Shown here one piece after another: positions 52,335-60,345 of a stretch of DNA of 64,000 bases. Each line of letters starts with the position of its first letter. Positions within the stretch are counted from its first letter, which is position 1. The DNA comes from JBCCDY01 sp039030555 (GTDB lineage: Bacteria; Bacteroidota; Bacteroidia; Cytophagales; Cyclobacteriaceae), in NCBI GenBank assembly GCA_039030555.1, contig JBCCDY010000001.1, forward strand, positions 62,001 to 126,000. The letters are read 5' to 3'. Position numbers and translations under genes: made by a program. Under the pieces are notes generated by a model that worked only from the letters and a program-made list of their open reading frames with translations, made no database searches and was not told the DNA's origin.

Positions 52335-52598
52335 ATGTATAATCAAGACCGTGACAAGTTTCAGGAGTTATTAGACGATCAGTACGATTGGCCAGCGGAA
52401 TATTTATTCAAGTTTATTGCTCCCTCAGATAAAAAAGAAGAGCTAATCGCTCTATTCCCTAAAGATAAGGTTCAGTTAAGGCCTTCTTCCAAGGGAAATT
52501 ATACAAGTATTACTGCATCCATAATTTTGAAGTCCAGCCAGGAAGTGATGGCTATTTACGATACTGCCTATAAAATAGAGGGTGTTATTTCCTTATAG
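52335..52598 (+). CDS. DUF493 family protein
   Basis: An 87-residue cytoplasmic protein of the DUF493 (YbeD-like) family, a small alpha-beta fold resembling ACT domains. The conserved start YNQDRDKFQELLDDQYDWPAEYLFKFI is trimmed here to its core FKFIAPSDKK, and the closing strand is KSSQEVMAIYDTAYKIEGV. YbeD is near lipoate genes in E. coli, but no such gene is here and the function is unsettled. Its 3' end overlaps the convergent TerB-like gene by 6 bases. Confidence 0.85.
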   Translation: MYNQDRDKFQELLDDQYDWPAEYLFKFIAPSDKKEELIALFPKDKVQLRPSSKGNYTSITASIILKSSQEVMAIYDTAYKIEGVISL

Positions 52599-53027
52599 AG
52601 AAGACTCCAATAGTTCTTTCAGTTCTTCTTTTACTTTTTCTCTCGGTATACCATCACCAGGCGCAGAATCAATCGCCTTAAGCAAATCGCCTACAATACC
52701 TCTTTGAAAGCCCAGCTTTTCGGCATAAGTCATCGCAACTTCTAATTCTATATCCTCTACCAATCCATCTAAGTAGATCATATAAACCAGGTCATAGATT
52801 TGTTCGACAGCCTCGATCTTTGTTTTAGGGCGATCAAATTCAATAGAATCCGGATTGTTTAGAATGAAATTTAGTTCTTCTCTGGGTATATCAAGCTGTG
52901 CCCCCCACTTAAAAATACAATCAAGATTTTCCTTCGTAATAGCTTTTCGTTTTATGAGCAATGCGTAAATATTCAGAAAACTTTCTTTTGTCGAATCAAA
53001 TTGCTTCTTACTAAGTTCTAAATCCAT
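52593..53027 (-). CDS. TerB-like helical protein
   Basis: A 144-residue, all-helical cytoplasmic protein. The phrase IYDLVYMIYLDGLVEDIELEVAMTYAEKLGF resembles the TerB/TerB-like domain, in which an acidic pair and a small helix bundle recur. No metal-resistance genes are near, so tellurite resistance is not implied. It is convergent with the DUF493 gene (6-base overlap) and divergent from the methyltransferase gene. The role is unknown. Confidence 0.65.
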   Translation of the reverse strand: MDLELSKKQFDSTKESFLNIYALLIKRKAITKENLDCIFKWGAQLDIPREELNFILNNPDSIEFDRPKTKIEAVEQIYDLVYMIYLDGLVEDIELEVAMTYAEKLGFQRGIVGDLLKAIDSAPGDGIPREKVKEELKELLESSL

Positions 53028-53184
53028 AACTCTTATTTATACTAAAATAAAAAATTGCAGCCATATAATTACGGAGTTAACCAAAACAATCTTTATTCCA
53101 AAAAGGAAATGTATTGTAAGTCCTAGCTTAAATCCGTTATCTTATCGTCTCTCCAATTTGGAACCGAAAATTTATATTTACCCG

Positions 53185-53889
53185 ATGAGCTTCAGGCTAT
53201 TTGTTTTGATACTACTTATAATACTATCACAGAGTTGTAATACGGATCGCAAAAAAGACAATAATACAATAAACGAATCCAAAATAGATTCTGAAATTTC
53301 TGAAACCAGCATTCCCAAATTTCAAAGTTTACTTCAGCAATACGAAGATCCGGATAGGCAGGACTGGCAGAATCCCGATTTAGTGATTGAAGAAATTGGA
53401 GACCTAAAAGGAAAAGCGATCGCAGACATCGGGGCAGGATCAGGCTATTTTACATTTAGATTAGCTGAGCAGGCTAAAAGCGTGATCGCTATAGATATCG
53501 ATGAGCGTTTTTTAGATTACCTCATAGAGAAGAAGAAAAACTTTCCTGATTCAATACGTCGAAGGGTTGAAACCAGACTAACAGAACCGCAGGATCCTTC
53601 CTTGAAAGTCGAAGAAGTTGATATCATTCTTATGGTAAATACTTATCGGTTTTTGGAAGGCAGGCTGGAATATTTGAAGAAATTAAAAGAGTCACTGATG
53701 CCCGAGGGCGTGCTGATGATTGTTGATATTAAAGGGACCGAAGTTCCTATAGGTCATTCTAAGGATCTGTTTGTGTCATCAGAACAGATTCAGGACGAAC
53801 TTGAAACAGCTGGCTTTAAGATACAGTATATCAATTCAGATAGCTTGCCCTATCAATTCATAATTAAAGCAAATAAAAATGTGGACTGA
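53185..53889 (+). CDS. Lipoprotein with class I methyltransferase domain
   Basis: A 234-residue protein that starts with a lipoprotein signal (lipobox LSQSC near residue 18, after a hydrophobic helix) and then carries a Rossmann-like class I SAM methyltransferase domain, with motif I IADIGAGSGYFTFRLAEQ, an acidic Asp after the second strand (IAIDID) and VDIILMVNTYRF as motif IV. Lipidation would place it outside the cytoplasm, where SAM is not normally found. Such exported methyltransferase-like proteins recur in Bacteroidota and their activity is unproven. It overlaps the pterin dehydratase gene by 11 bases. ATG 53185 is taken over TTG 53158. Confidence 0.77.
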   Translation: MSFRLFVLILLIILSQSCNTDRKKDNNTINESKIDSEISETSIPKFQSLLQQYEDPDRQDWQNPDLVIEEIGDLKGKAIADIGAGSGYFTFRLAEQAKSVIAIDIDERFLDYLIEKKKNFPDSIRRRVETRLTEPQDPSLKVEEVDIILMVNTYRFLEGRLEYLKKLKESLMPEGVLMIVDIKGTEVPIGHSKDLFVSSEQIQDELETAGFKIQYINSDSLPYQFIIKANKNVD

Positions 53890-54112
53890 AGAAGACAATA
53901 AACTAAAAAGATCGTTCGAGTTCGGTGATTTCATAGAAGCTTTTGGTTTTATGGCCAAAGTGGCCATTCTAGCTGAAAAAATGGATCACCACCCCTACTG
54001 GGATAACGTTTACAACAAAGTGAACATTGAGCTTACAACGCATGATGAAGGAAATGTGGTTACGGAAAACGACCGAAACCTGGCGAAAGCCATAGATCGC
54101 TTATTGAGTTAA
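53879..54112 (+). CDS. 4a-hydroxytetrahydrobiopterin dehydratase
   Basis: Pterin-4a-carbinolamine dehydratase (PhhB/PCD), which regenerates the pterin cofactor of aromatic amino acid hydroxylases and also serves in cofactor recycling. The core motif EKMDHHPYW is seen, with HDEGNVVTENDRNLAKAID after it. At 77 residues it is a little short for the family, lacking the usual N-terminal extension before the first beta strand, although the active-site His pair remains. No phenylalanine hydroxylase gene lies in the window. The start overlaps the methyltransferase gene by 11 bases and the stop directly abuts rsmI. Confidence 0.9.
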   Translation: MWTEEDNKLKRSFEFGDFIEAFGFMAKVAILAEKMDHHPYWDNVYNKVNIELTTHDEGNVVTENDRNLAKAIDRLLS

Positions 54113-54790
54113 ATGGATCAAAAGGGCAAATTAGTACTTGTTCCTACGCCGATTGGAAACCTCGGTGATATCACCATTAGGGCCCTCGAAGTGTTGAAAT
54201 CTGCTGATCGTATCCTGGCAGAAGATACCCGCAAGACCGGGTCTCTATTAAAAAAATACTCGATAGACAACCAAATGATCAGCTACCACGCCCATAACGA
54301 GCATCGCAAAACGGAGAGTTTGGTTGAAGAAATGATTGCAGGAGCTAAATTTGCTCTCACAACTGATGCAGGGACACCCGGGATATCGGACCCGGGTTTT
54401 TTATTGGTTAGATCGTGCGTGGAAAAGGAAATAGAAGTTGAATGCCTCCCTGGTGCTACAGCTTTTGTCCCGGCATTGGTCAATTCCGGGCTTCCTTGCG
54501 ACCGCTTTATTTTCGAAGGATTTTTGCCTCATAAAAAAGGGCGTCAAACGAGGATCGATAAAATCAAGGAGGAAGAAAGAACCGTAGTACTCTACGAATC
54601 ACCACATAGGATTATCAAAACGCTGGAACAACTGAGTAATGGCTTAGGCCCGGAAAGAAAAGTGTCGGTATCCAGAGAACTTTCAAAAATGTATGAAGAA
54701 AATGTTAGAGGTTCTTTTACCGAAGTCCTTGAGCACTTTAAAAATGGCACTGTAAAGGGGGAGTTCGTAATCATTGTAGCAGGAAAATAA
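54113..54790 (+). CDS. rsmI: 16S rRNA (cytidine-1402-2'-O)-methyltransferase
   Basis: Methylates the 2'-O of C1402 in the decoding centre of 16S rRNA. The 225-residue protein has the tetrapyrrole-methylase-like fold with LVPTPIGNLGDITIRALE, AEDTRKTGSLLKKY, TTDAGTPGISDPGFLL and VLYESPHRI. These are diagnostic of RsmI, and the sequence is complete, though lacking the longer C-terminal helical domain found in E. coli RsmI. It abuts the pterin dehydratase gene and is followed after 6 bases by suhB. Confidence 0.95.
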   Translation: MDQKGKLVLVPTPIGNLGDITIRALEVLKSADRILAEDTRKTGSLLKKYSIDNQMISYHAHNEHRKTESLVEEMIAGAKFALTTDAGTPGISDPGFLLVRSCVEKEIEVECLPGATAFVPALVNSGLPCDRFIFEGFLPHKKGRQTRIDKIKEEERTVVLYESPHRIIKTLEQLSNGLGPERKVSVSRELSKMYEENVRGSFTEVLEHFKNGTVKGEFVIIVAGK

Positions 54791-54796
54791 ATAATA

Positions 54797-55582
54797 ATGG
54801 ATCTAGATTCCATACTGAAAAAGACCACGGAATTAAGCTTGGATGTCGCGGAGTTTATCAAATCCGAACGTTCGAAGTTCAACCCAAAAAATGCCGAGTA
54901 TAAAGGTAAGAACGACCTGGTTTCGTACGTTGATAGGGAAGCTGAAAAAGAAATTGTCAAGCGACTTAGAGGTATTTATCCGGAAGCCGGATTTGTTACT
55001 GAAGAGGGAACGGCTTACGATACGGAAAAGGAAGCCATATGGATCATTGATCCTTTGGATGGTACTACCAACTTTATTCACGGTGTTCCTACATACTCGA
55101 TTAGTATCGGACTTATGGATAAAGGAAAAATGGTACTAGGGGTCGTTCATGAAGTAAACAGAGATGAATGTTTTTATTCTGCTTCGGGCCAGCCAGCTTT
55201 CTGTAACGGTGAAGAAATTCACGTTTCAGAAGAGCAAAACCTTAGTGCCGGTCTAATGGCAACAGGATTTCCTTATTATGACTTCGAAAAAATGGAGCAA
55301 TACCTGGAAATTTTAAAAGGTTTTATGCGGGAATGCCACGGACTCAGAAGAATTGGGAGTGCTGCTGTAGATCTTGCCTACGTTGCTTGTGGTCGATTTG
55401 AAGGTTTTTTCGAATATAACCTCAATGCATGGGATGTAGCAGCAGGCTCATTCTTGGTTCAGCAAGCCGGCGGAATAGTCACTGATTTCTCTGGTGGCGA
55501 TAACTTTATTTTTGGAAAAGAGATTGTTTCCGGAAGTCAACTACAACCTGAAATTCTTAAGGTGATCAATAAGTATTGGTAA
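54797..55582 (+). CDS. suhB: Inositol-1-monophosphatase family protein SuhB
   Basis: Mg2+-dependent phosphatase of the inositol monophosphatase family. The metal-site signature IIDPLDGTTNFIHG (near 82-95), the Glu in VTEEGTA and the C-terminal NAWDVAAGSFLVQQAGG are intact, so it should be active on inositol phosphate or related substrates; in E. coli SuhB also acts in rRNA antitermination. The 261-residue length is usual. It is last in the 53185-55582 run and stops at the base next to the convergent radical SAM gene. Confidence 0.93.
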   Translation: MDLDSILKKTTELSLDVAEFIKSERSKFNPKNAEYKGKNDLVSYVDREAEKEIVKRLRGIYPEAGFVTEEGTAYDTEKEAIWIIDPLDGTTNFIHGVPTYSISIGLMDKGKMVLGVVHEVNRDECFYSASGQPAFCNGEEIHVSEEQNLSAGLMATGFPYYDFEKMEQYLEILKGFMRECHGLRRIGSAAVDLAYVACGRFEGFFEYNLNAWDVAAGSFLVQQAGGIVTDFSGGDNFIFGKEIVSGSQLQPEILKVINKYW

Positions 55583-56605
55583 TCAAGCCCAAACTTTAGT
55601 GCCTTCTGAGCAGTTTTTGCAAATATCAATTTCCTTTCTGGATTTTAATAGAGAGCTCCTAAAGTTAGAATACGCTTTTCCGAACCAAATTTCTTTAAAC
55701 GACTTTGAACTTACCTTTCCCATTTGATGGCTGGCATCCTTATCGAAACAACAGGGAACAACTCTACCATCCCAGGTGATCACACTGGAATGCCACATTT
55801 TCCAACATTGGTTATGTAGCTCATTTTTGATCTCATAGGTACTTTCGGAAGTTTTACGATATCTGGAATATTGGTCAATTGTTGGAATTAAATCTGAGCC
55901 ATTTTCATAACCATAGATCTGAGCTGTTTTAAACCCTACTTTATCAACTCCAATTTCCTTACCTAACTTTTTTACCTCTTCGATCTCATGCTCATTAGGC
56001 TTTACTACCAAAAACTGAAATAAAATAAATGGCTTTTTCAGTTTCAATTCATTTCTCCTGGCTACTAATCTTCTTGTTCCATCTAGTACTTTTTCAAGAT
56101 TCCCTCCTCTTCTATAGGATTCATACGTATTCTGACTAGTCCCATCAATGGATATAATCAATCTATCAAGACCTGATTTAAGCGTTTTATCAATGTTTTC
56201 ATCCGACAAATAGTGGGCATTCGTAGACGTTGTGGTGTATATTTTCTTCTTTGTGGCATAACTGACCATATCCAGAAATAACGGGTTCAAATATGGCTCT
56301 CCCTGAAAATAGAACGTCAGATACAATAGGTCATCACTCATCTCATCTATTGTTCTTCGGAATAGATCACTTTTCAGCATACCGATTGGCCTTGAGAAAG
56401 ATCGCAAGCCACTTGGGCATTCGGGGCACCTTAGATTACAGGAGGTTGTAGGCTCAAAGGAAAGGCTTATGGGTAGACCTGATACATAAGGCTTTCTTAA
56501 CATTTTCGATAGGTAAAAGCTTATGTAAATCTTTAAACCATTGACAAGCCGTCTTAGAGTTACTTTTGACAGTAGATTTAAAGAATCATAAAAATTGCCA
56601 GTCAT
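55583..56605 (-). CDS. Radical SAM/SPASM domain protein
   Basis: A 340-residue radical SAM enzyme. The 4Fe-4S motif CxxxCxxC is at Cys56, Cys60 and Cys63 (SCNLRCPECP). The C-terminal SPASM region has NQCWKMWHSSVITWDGRVVPCCFDKD in its centre and a last IDICKNCSEG pair, giving about six more cysteines for one or two auxiliary clusters. SPASM enzymes often modify peptides or sugars. I see no small precursor peptide beside it, so a peptide maturation role is not supported. It starts 53 bases from the divergent DUF4105 gene (ATG 56658). The substrate is not known. Confidence 0.88.
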   Translation of the reverse strand: MTGNFYDSLNLLSKVTLRRLVNGLKIYISFYLSKMLRKPYVSGLPISLSFEPTTSCNLRCPECPSGLRSFSRPIGMLKSDLFRRTIDEMSDDLLYLTFYFQGEPYLNPLFLDMVSYATKKKIYTTTSTNAHYLSDENIDKTLKSGLDRLIISIDGTSQNTYESYRRGGNLEKVLDGTRRLVARRNELKLKKPFILFQFLVVKPNEHEIEEVKKLGKEIGVDKVGFKTAQIYGYENGSDLIPTIDQYSRYRKTSESTYEIKNELHNQCWKMWHSSVITWDGRVVPCCFDKDASHQMGKVSSKSFKEIWFGKAYSNFRSSLLKSRKEIDICKNCSEGTKVWA

Positions 56606-56657
56606 CTAATTGAATCCCTACGAATTGACTAATTTCAGCCTTTGTTTTTCAGACCAC

Positions 56658-57833
56658 ATGCGTAAATATATAACTCTAGTTTTCATTTGCTTATTTGCCT
56701 TTGAGGTTATTGGTCAGAGTATTCCTCTATCCGATGAAGCCGAAATCAGAGTACTTACTTTCGGGCCTGATCAGGATAATCTGTATTCTTCTTTCTGGCA
56801 CAGCGGAATACGCGTAATTGATCGTAAAAGTAATATCGACTGGGTTTATGATTATGGCAGGTTCGATTTTGACAACCCTAACTTCTATACTGACTTTGCG
56901 AAAGGCTATCTTCGATACAGCATGGGGGTAGCCGATTACCCAAGATTAAAAGCCGTTTACATTTATCATAATAGATCAATCGAGGAGCAAGTCATCAACT
57001 TAAATCCGCTACAGAAGCAAAAGTTGTTCGATTATCTTCAAAACAATAGAAAACCTGAAAACCGTCATTATTTCTACGACTACTATTACAATAATTGCGC
57101 AACCAAAATCAGGGATGTTTTTAAAGAAGTTCTAGGCGATTCCATAAGGTTCGACCTTGATTATGTAGAGGTTGGGCTTTCTTTTAGACAATTAACCGAC
57201 TCGTGCACCGTATATCAACCCTGGGGTGACTATGGTATAGACCTGGCCCTGGGCCAACCGATCGATAAAAAAGCTTCTTCATGGGAATACATGTTCCTTC
57301 CTGAGTTTATAAAAAAAGGATTTGGAGCTGCAGAGGTTATCACGAAATCGGGAATACAGCCTGCCGTTGCAAATTACCAACTTACCTATAAAGCAACGGA
57401 AGAAAACTACTCGAATGGCTGGATGACACCCCACAGTATTTTCTGGCTATTGTTCATTCTTACTGTTCTAATTACTTTATGGAATTGGATGAAGCAAGTT
57501 CACGGAAAGTGGTTCGATTTTGTGTTTTTTCTAGTGCTTGGAATTGCAGGCATAATATTATGTTTCATCTGGTTTGCAACAGATCATCACGCAGCTGCAA
57601 ATAATTATAATGTTGTATGGGCATTACCCACTCACGTACTCATAGCAGGGCTTTTAATTTCACGTAAGTACGATCGGGTTTTGACAATCTATTTTTACCT
57701 CACATTAGGTATCTCAATCATACTCCTATTATCTTGGAATTTTATTCCACAGCAATTGCATACGGCAAACATACCGATTGTACTTGCAGTTGCTTTAAGA
57801 AGTATTCATATCATTAAATTCAGAAAAAAATAG
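56658..57833 (+). CDS. DUF4105 membrane protein
   Basis: A 391-residue protein with a signal peptide (MRKYITLVFICLFAFEVIGQ), a periplasmic Lnb-N-like DUF4105 domain and a C-terminal block of four to five membrane helices (about 255-390). Conserved pieces of DUF4105 are visible: SSFWHSGIRV (a catalytic-like His), YNNCATKIRDVF (with the conserved NC, the likely nucleophile in an NlpC/P60-like fold) and SYMGVADYPRL-like SMGVADY. A thiol hydrolase role is possible. ATG 56658 is preferred over TTG 56610. It lies 3 bases before glyA. Confidence 0.85.
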   Translation: MRKYITLVFICLFAFEVIGQSIPLSDEAEIRVLTFGPDQDNLYSSFWHSGIRVIDRKSNIDWVYDYGRFDFDNPNFYTDFAKGYLRYSMGVADYPRLKAVYIYHNRSIEEQVINLNPLQKQKLFDYLQNNRKPENRHYFYDYYYNNCATKIRDVFKEVLGDSIRFDLDYVEVGLSFRQLTDSCTVYQPWGDYGIDLALGQPIDKKASSWEYMFLPEFIKKGFGAAEVITKSGIQPAVANYQLTYKATEENYSNGWMTPHSIFWLLFILTVLITLWNWMKQVHGKWFDFVFFLVLGIAGIILCFIWFATDHHAAANNYNVVWALPTHVLIAGLLISRKYDRVLTIYFYLTLGISIILLLSWNFIPQQLHTANIPIVLAVALRSIHIIKFRKK

Positions 57834-57836
57834 CAC

Positions 57837-59108
57837 ATGCAGCGAGACAAGGAAATATTCAAACTGATAGATAGGGAACAGGCACGCCAGGAAGAGGGTA
57901 TCGAATTAATAGCATCTGAAAATTTCGCTTCAAGACAGGTAATGGAAGCTCAGGGAGGCGTAATGACCAATAAATATGCCGAAGGACTTCCCGGGAAAAG
58001 GTATTATGGTGGTTGCGAAATTGTTGATCAGGCTGAGCAACTAGCTATAGATCGTGCGAAAGAATTATTTGGAGCAAGCTGGGCAAATGTTCAACCTCAC
58101 TCAGGTGCACAAGCCAATGCTGCAGTAATGCTGGCATGCTTGAATCCCGGCGATGCTATTTTAGGATTTGATCTGGCTCATGGGGGTCATTTGACACACG
58201 GTTCTACGGTTAACTTTTCAGGCAAACTGTATAAGCCCAATTTTTATGGGGTTGAAGAGGATACCGGCCTTATCGATATGGATAAAGTGGCTGAAAAAGC
58301 AAATGCTGTAAAGCCAAAAATGCTCATTTGTGGTGCCTCTGCATACAGCCGCGATTGGGACTATGAGCGCTTCAGAGCAATTGCCGATGAAGTTGGAGCT
58401 ATTCTTTTAGCTGACGTTTCGCATCCATCGGGACTTATTGCCAAGGGTGTTTTAAATGACCCTTTGGAATATTGTCATATCGTAACTACAACCACGCATA
58501 AAACACTTAGGGGGCCGCGCGGTGGGCTCATTATGGTGCGCGATGATTTCGAAAACCCTTTTGGTATCAAAAATCCAAAAGGTGAATTAAGAATGATGAC
58601 CGCTTTGCTTGACTCCGGAGTATTTCCAGGAACGCAGGGTGGCCCTTTGGAGCACGTAATTGCTGCTAAAGCAGTAGCATTCTACGAAGCACTTTCTGAT
58701 GACTTTATGGAATACATCGTTCAGGTAAAGAATAATGCCCAGATCATGGCAAAAGGCTTTGTAGAAAAAGGGTACAAAGTCATTTCTGATGGTACGGATA
58801 ACCATTTAATGCTTATTGACCTGAGACCTAAAAACCTTACTGGTAAAATTGCAGAGAATACCCTGATCAAGGCAGACATAACCATCAATAAAAATATGGT
58901 TCCTTTTGACGATAAATCACCTTTTGTAACCTCCGGAATGAGGCTTGGAACACCTGCCGTGACTACCAGAGGCATGAAAGAAGAAGATATGGGTCAAATT
59001 GTTGATTTTATTGACGACGCCCTTATGAACCACGAGGATGAATCCAAACTTAAATCCATTAAAGGGGAGATCAACCAATGGATGAAAAACTTTCCATTAT
59101 ACGCTTAA
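57837..59108 (+). CDS. glyA: Serine hydroxymethyltransferase
   Basis: PLP enzyme that interconverts serine and glycine and supplies 5,10-methylene-tetrahydrofolate. The PLP lysine is Lys222 in TTTTHKTLRGPRGG. Other family marks are ELIASENFAS, YAEGLPGKRYYGG, QPHSGAQAN and DVSHPSGLIA. The 423-residue length is normal. It is 3 bases after the DUF4105 gene and directly joined to tatC (the tatC GTG follows the TAA). No glycine riboswitch is visible upstream. Confidence 0.97.
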   Translation: MQRDKEIFKLIDREQARQEEGIELIASENFASRQVMEAQGGVMTNKYAEGLPGKRYYGGCEIVDQAEQLAIDRAKELFGASWANVQPHSGAQANAAVMLACLNPGDAILGFDLAHGGHLTHGSTVNFSGKLYKPNFYGVEEDTGLIDMDKVAEKANAVKPKMLICGASAYSRDWDYERFRAIADEVGAILLADVSHPSGLIAKGVLNDPLEYCHIVTTTTHKTLRGPRGGLIMVRDDFENPFGIKNPKGELRMMTALLDSGVFPGTQGGPLEHVIAAKAVAFYEALSDDFMEYIVQVKNNAQIMAKGFVEKGYKVISDGTDNHLMLIDLRPKNLTGKIAENTLIKADITINKNMVPFDDKSPFVTSGMRLGTPAVTTRGMKEEDMGQIVDFIDDALMNHEDESKLKSIKGEINQWMKNFPLYA

Positions 59109-59909
59109 GTGTCCGATAGCAGCGAAATGTCTTTCCTGGATCACCTCGAAGAACTGAGGTGGCACATTATCCGAGCCTTGCTGGCGCTTGTTGCTTTCAG
59201 TATAGTAGCTTTTGTGGGTAAAGATTTCTTTTTTGGTCAAATTGTCCTCGGGCCTTCCAAAACCGATTTCCTTACTTATCGACTACTCTGTCAAATAGGG
59301 GAAAGAATAAATTCAACAGCAATATGCATAGAAGAATTGCCTTTTATTCTTCAAAGCAGGAAGCTGACAGGGCAATTCAGTATGCACGTAATTTCATCTT
59401 TTGTGATCGGGATTATTATCGCTTTCCCTTACCTATTCTGGGAAATGTGGAGATTTATAAGTCCGGGACTTCATTCAACAGAGCGAAAAGCGGCAAGAGG
59501 AACTACTTTTTTTATCAGCTTATTATTTTTAGTTGGTGTTCTTTTCGGGTATTACATTATCTCTCCCCTCTCAGTAAATTTTTTATCCAATTATTCCCTT
59601 GATGCCAGTATTGCCAATGAAATAGATATAACCTCTTACGTTACCACTCTGGCTATGCTCGTTTTGGCCTGTGGATTCCTTTTTCAATTACCTATGGTCG
59701 TTTTCTTTCTGAGCAAGGCCGGGTTAATAACACCTTCCATGATGCGTACCTATCGAAGGCATGCTATCGTTGTTATTCTGGTTGTTTCAGCATTATTGAC
59801 ACCTCCCGACCCATTTAGTCAAATTTTAATCTCTCTACCACTTTTTGGCTTATATCAGATAAGTATCTATATTTCTCATATTGTAACAAGAAAAAAATCT
59901 AGAGCGTAA
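59109..59909 (+). CDS. tatC: Sec-independent protein translocase TatC
   Basis: Core subunit of the twin-arginine translocase that receives folded, cofactor-loaded proteins. The N-terminal signature SFLDHLEELRWHIIRAL is present, followed by six membrane helices and the conserved FGYYIISPLSVNFL and AILTPPDPFSQ-like ALLTPPDPFSQ. The length is 266 residues. The start is GTG 59109 abutting the glyA stop; an ATG at 59127 is an alternative that would also leave the LEELR motif intact. tatA/B are not in the window. rpiB follows after 1 base. Confidence 0.94.
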   Translation: MSDSSEMSFLDHLEELRWHIIRALLALVAFSIVAFVGKDFFFGQIVLGPSKTDFLTYRLLCQIGERINSTAICIEELPFILQSRKLTGQFSMHVISSFVIGIIIAFPYLFWEMWRFISPGLHSTERKAARGTTFFISLLFLVGVLFGYYIISPLSVNFLSNYSLDASIANEIDITSYVTTLAMLVLACGFLFQLPMVVFFLSKAGLITPSMMRTYRRHAIVVILVVSALLTPPDPFSQILISLPLFGLYQISIYISHIVTRKKSRA

Positions 59910-59910
59910 G

Positions 59911-60345
59911 ATGTCATTAAAAATAGCACTTGGAGGTGATCATGCTGGTTTTCAGTTCAAAAAGAAGCTCTTGGAGTTTTTGACATCAAAAGGATATACT
60001 GCTAAAGACTATGGAACTGATTCGGAAGAATCTGTCGATTACCCTGATTATGTCCATCCACTATCCATGAGTGTAGCAAATGGGCAATATGAACTTGGAA
60101 TCCTGATTTGTGGTAGCGGAAACGGAGTTTGTATGACTGCCAACAAGCACGATAAAATTCGAGCTGCACTTTGCTGGAACGAAGAACTAGCTGCTTTAGC
60201 CCGTCAACATAATAATGCGAATGTACTTTGCTTGCCAGCTCGTTTCGTTGATTATGATGTAGCCGAAAAAATCGTAGAAGCTTTTCTAACTTCAGAATTC
60301 GAGGGAGGCAGACATTCCCGAAGAGTCCAAAAAATTAGTTCTTGA
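59911..60345 (+). CDS. rpiB: Ribose 5-phosphate isomerase B
   Basis: Isomerises ribose 5-phosphate and ribulose 5-phosphate in the pentose phosphate pathway. The RpiB/LacA family motifs are GGDHAGFQFK near the start, SVDYPDYVHPL (active-site region) and the catalytic CGSGNGVCMTANK with Cys near 70. The 144-residue length matches RpiB rather than the unrelated RpiA. It begins 1 base after tatC and its 3' end overlaps the convergent membrane protein gene by 11 bases. Confidence 0.95.
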   Translation: MSLKIALGGDHAGFQFKKKLLEFLTSKGYTAKDYGTDSEESVDYPDYVHPLSMSVANGQYELGILICGSGNGVCMTANKHDKIRAALCWNEELAALARQHNNANVLCLPARFVDYDVAEKIVEAFLTSEFEGGRHSRRVQKISS

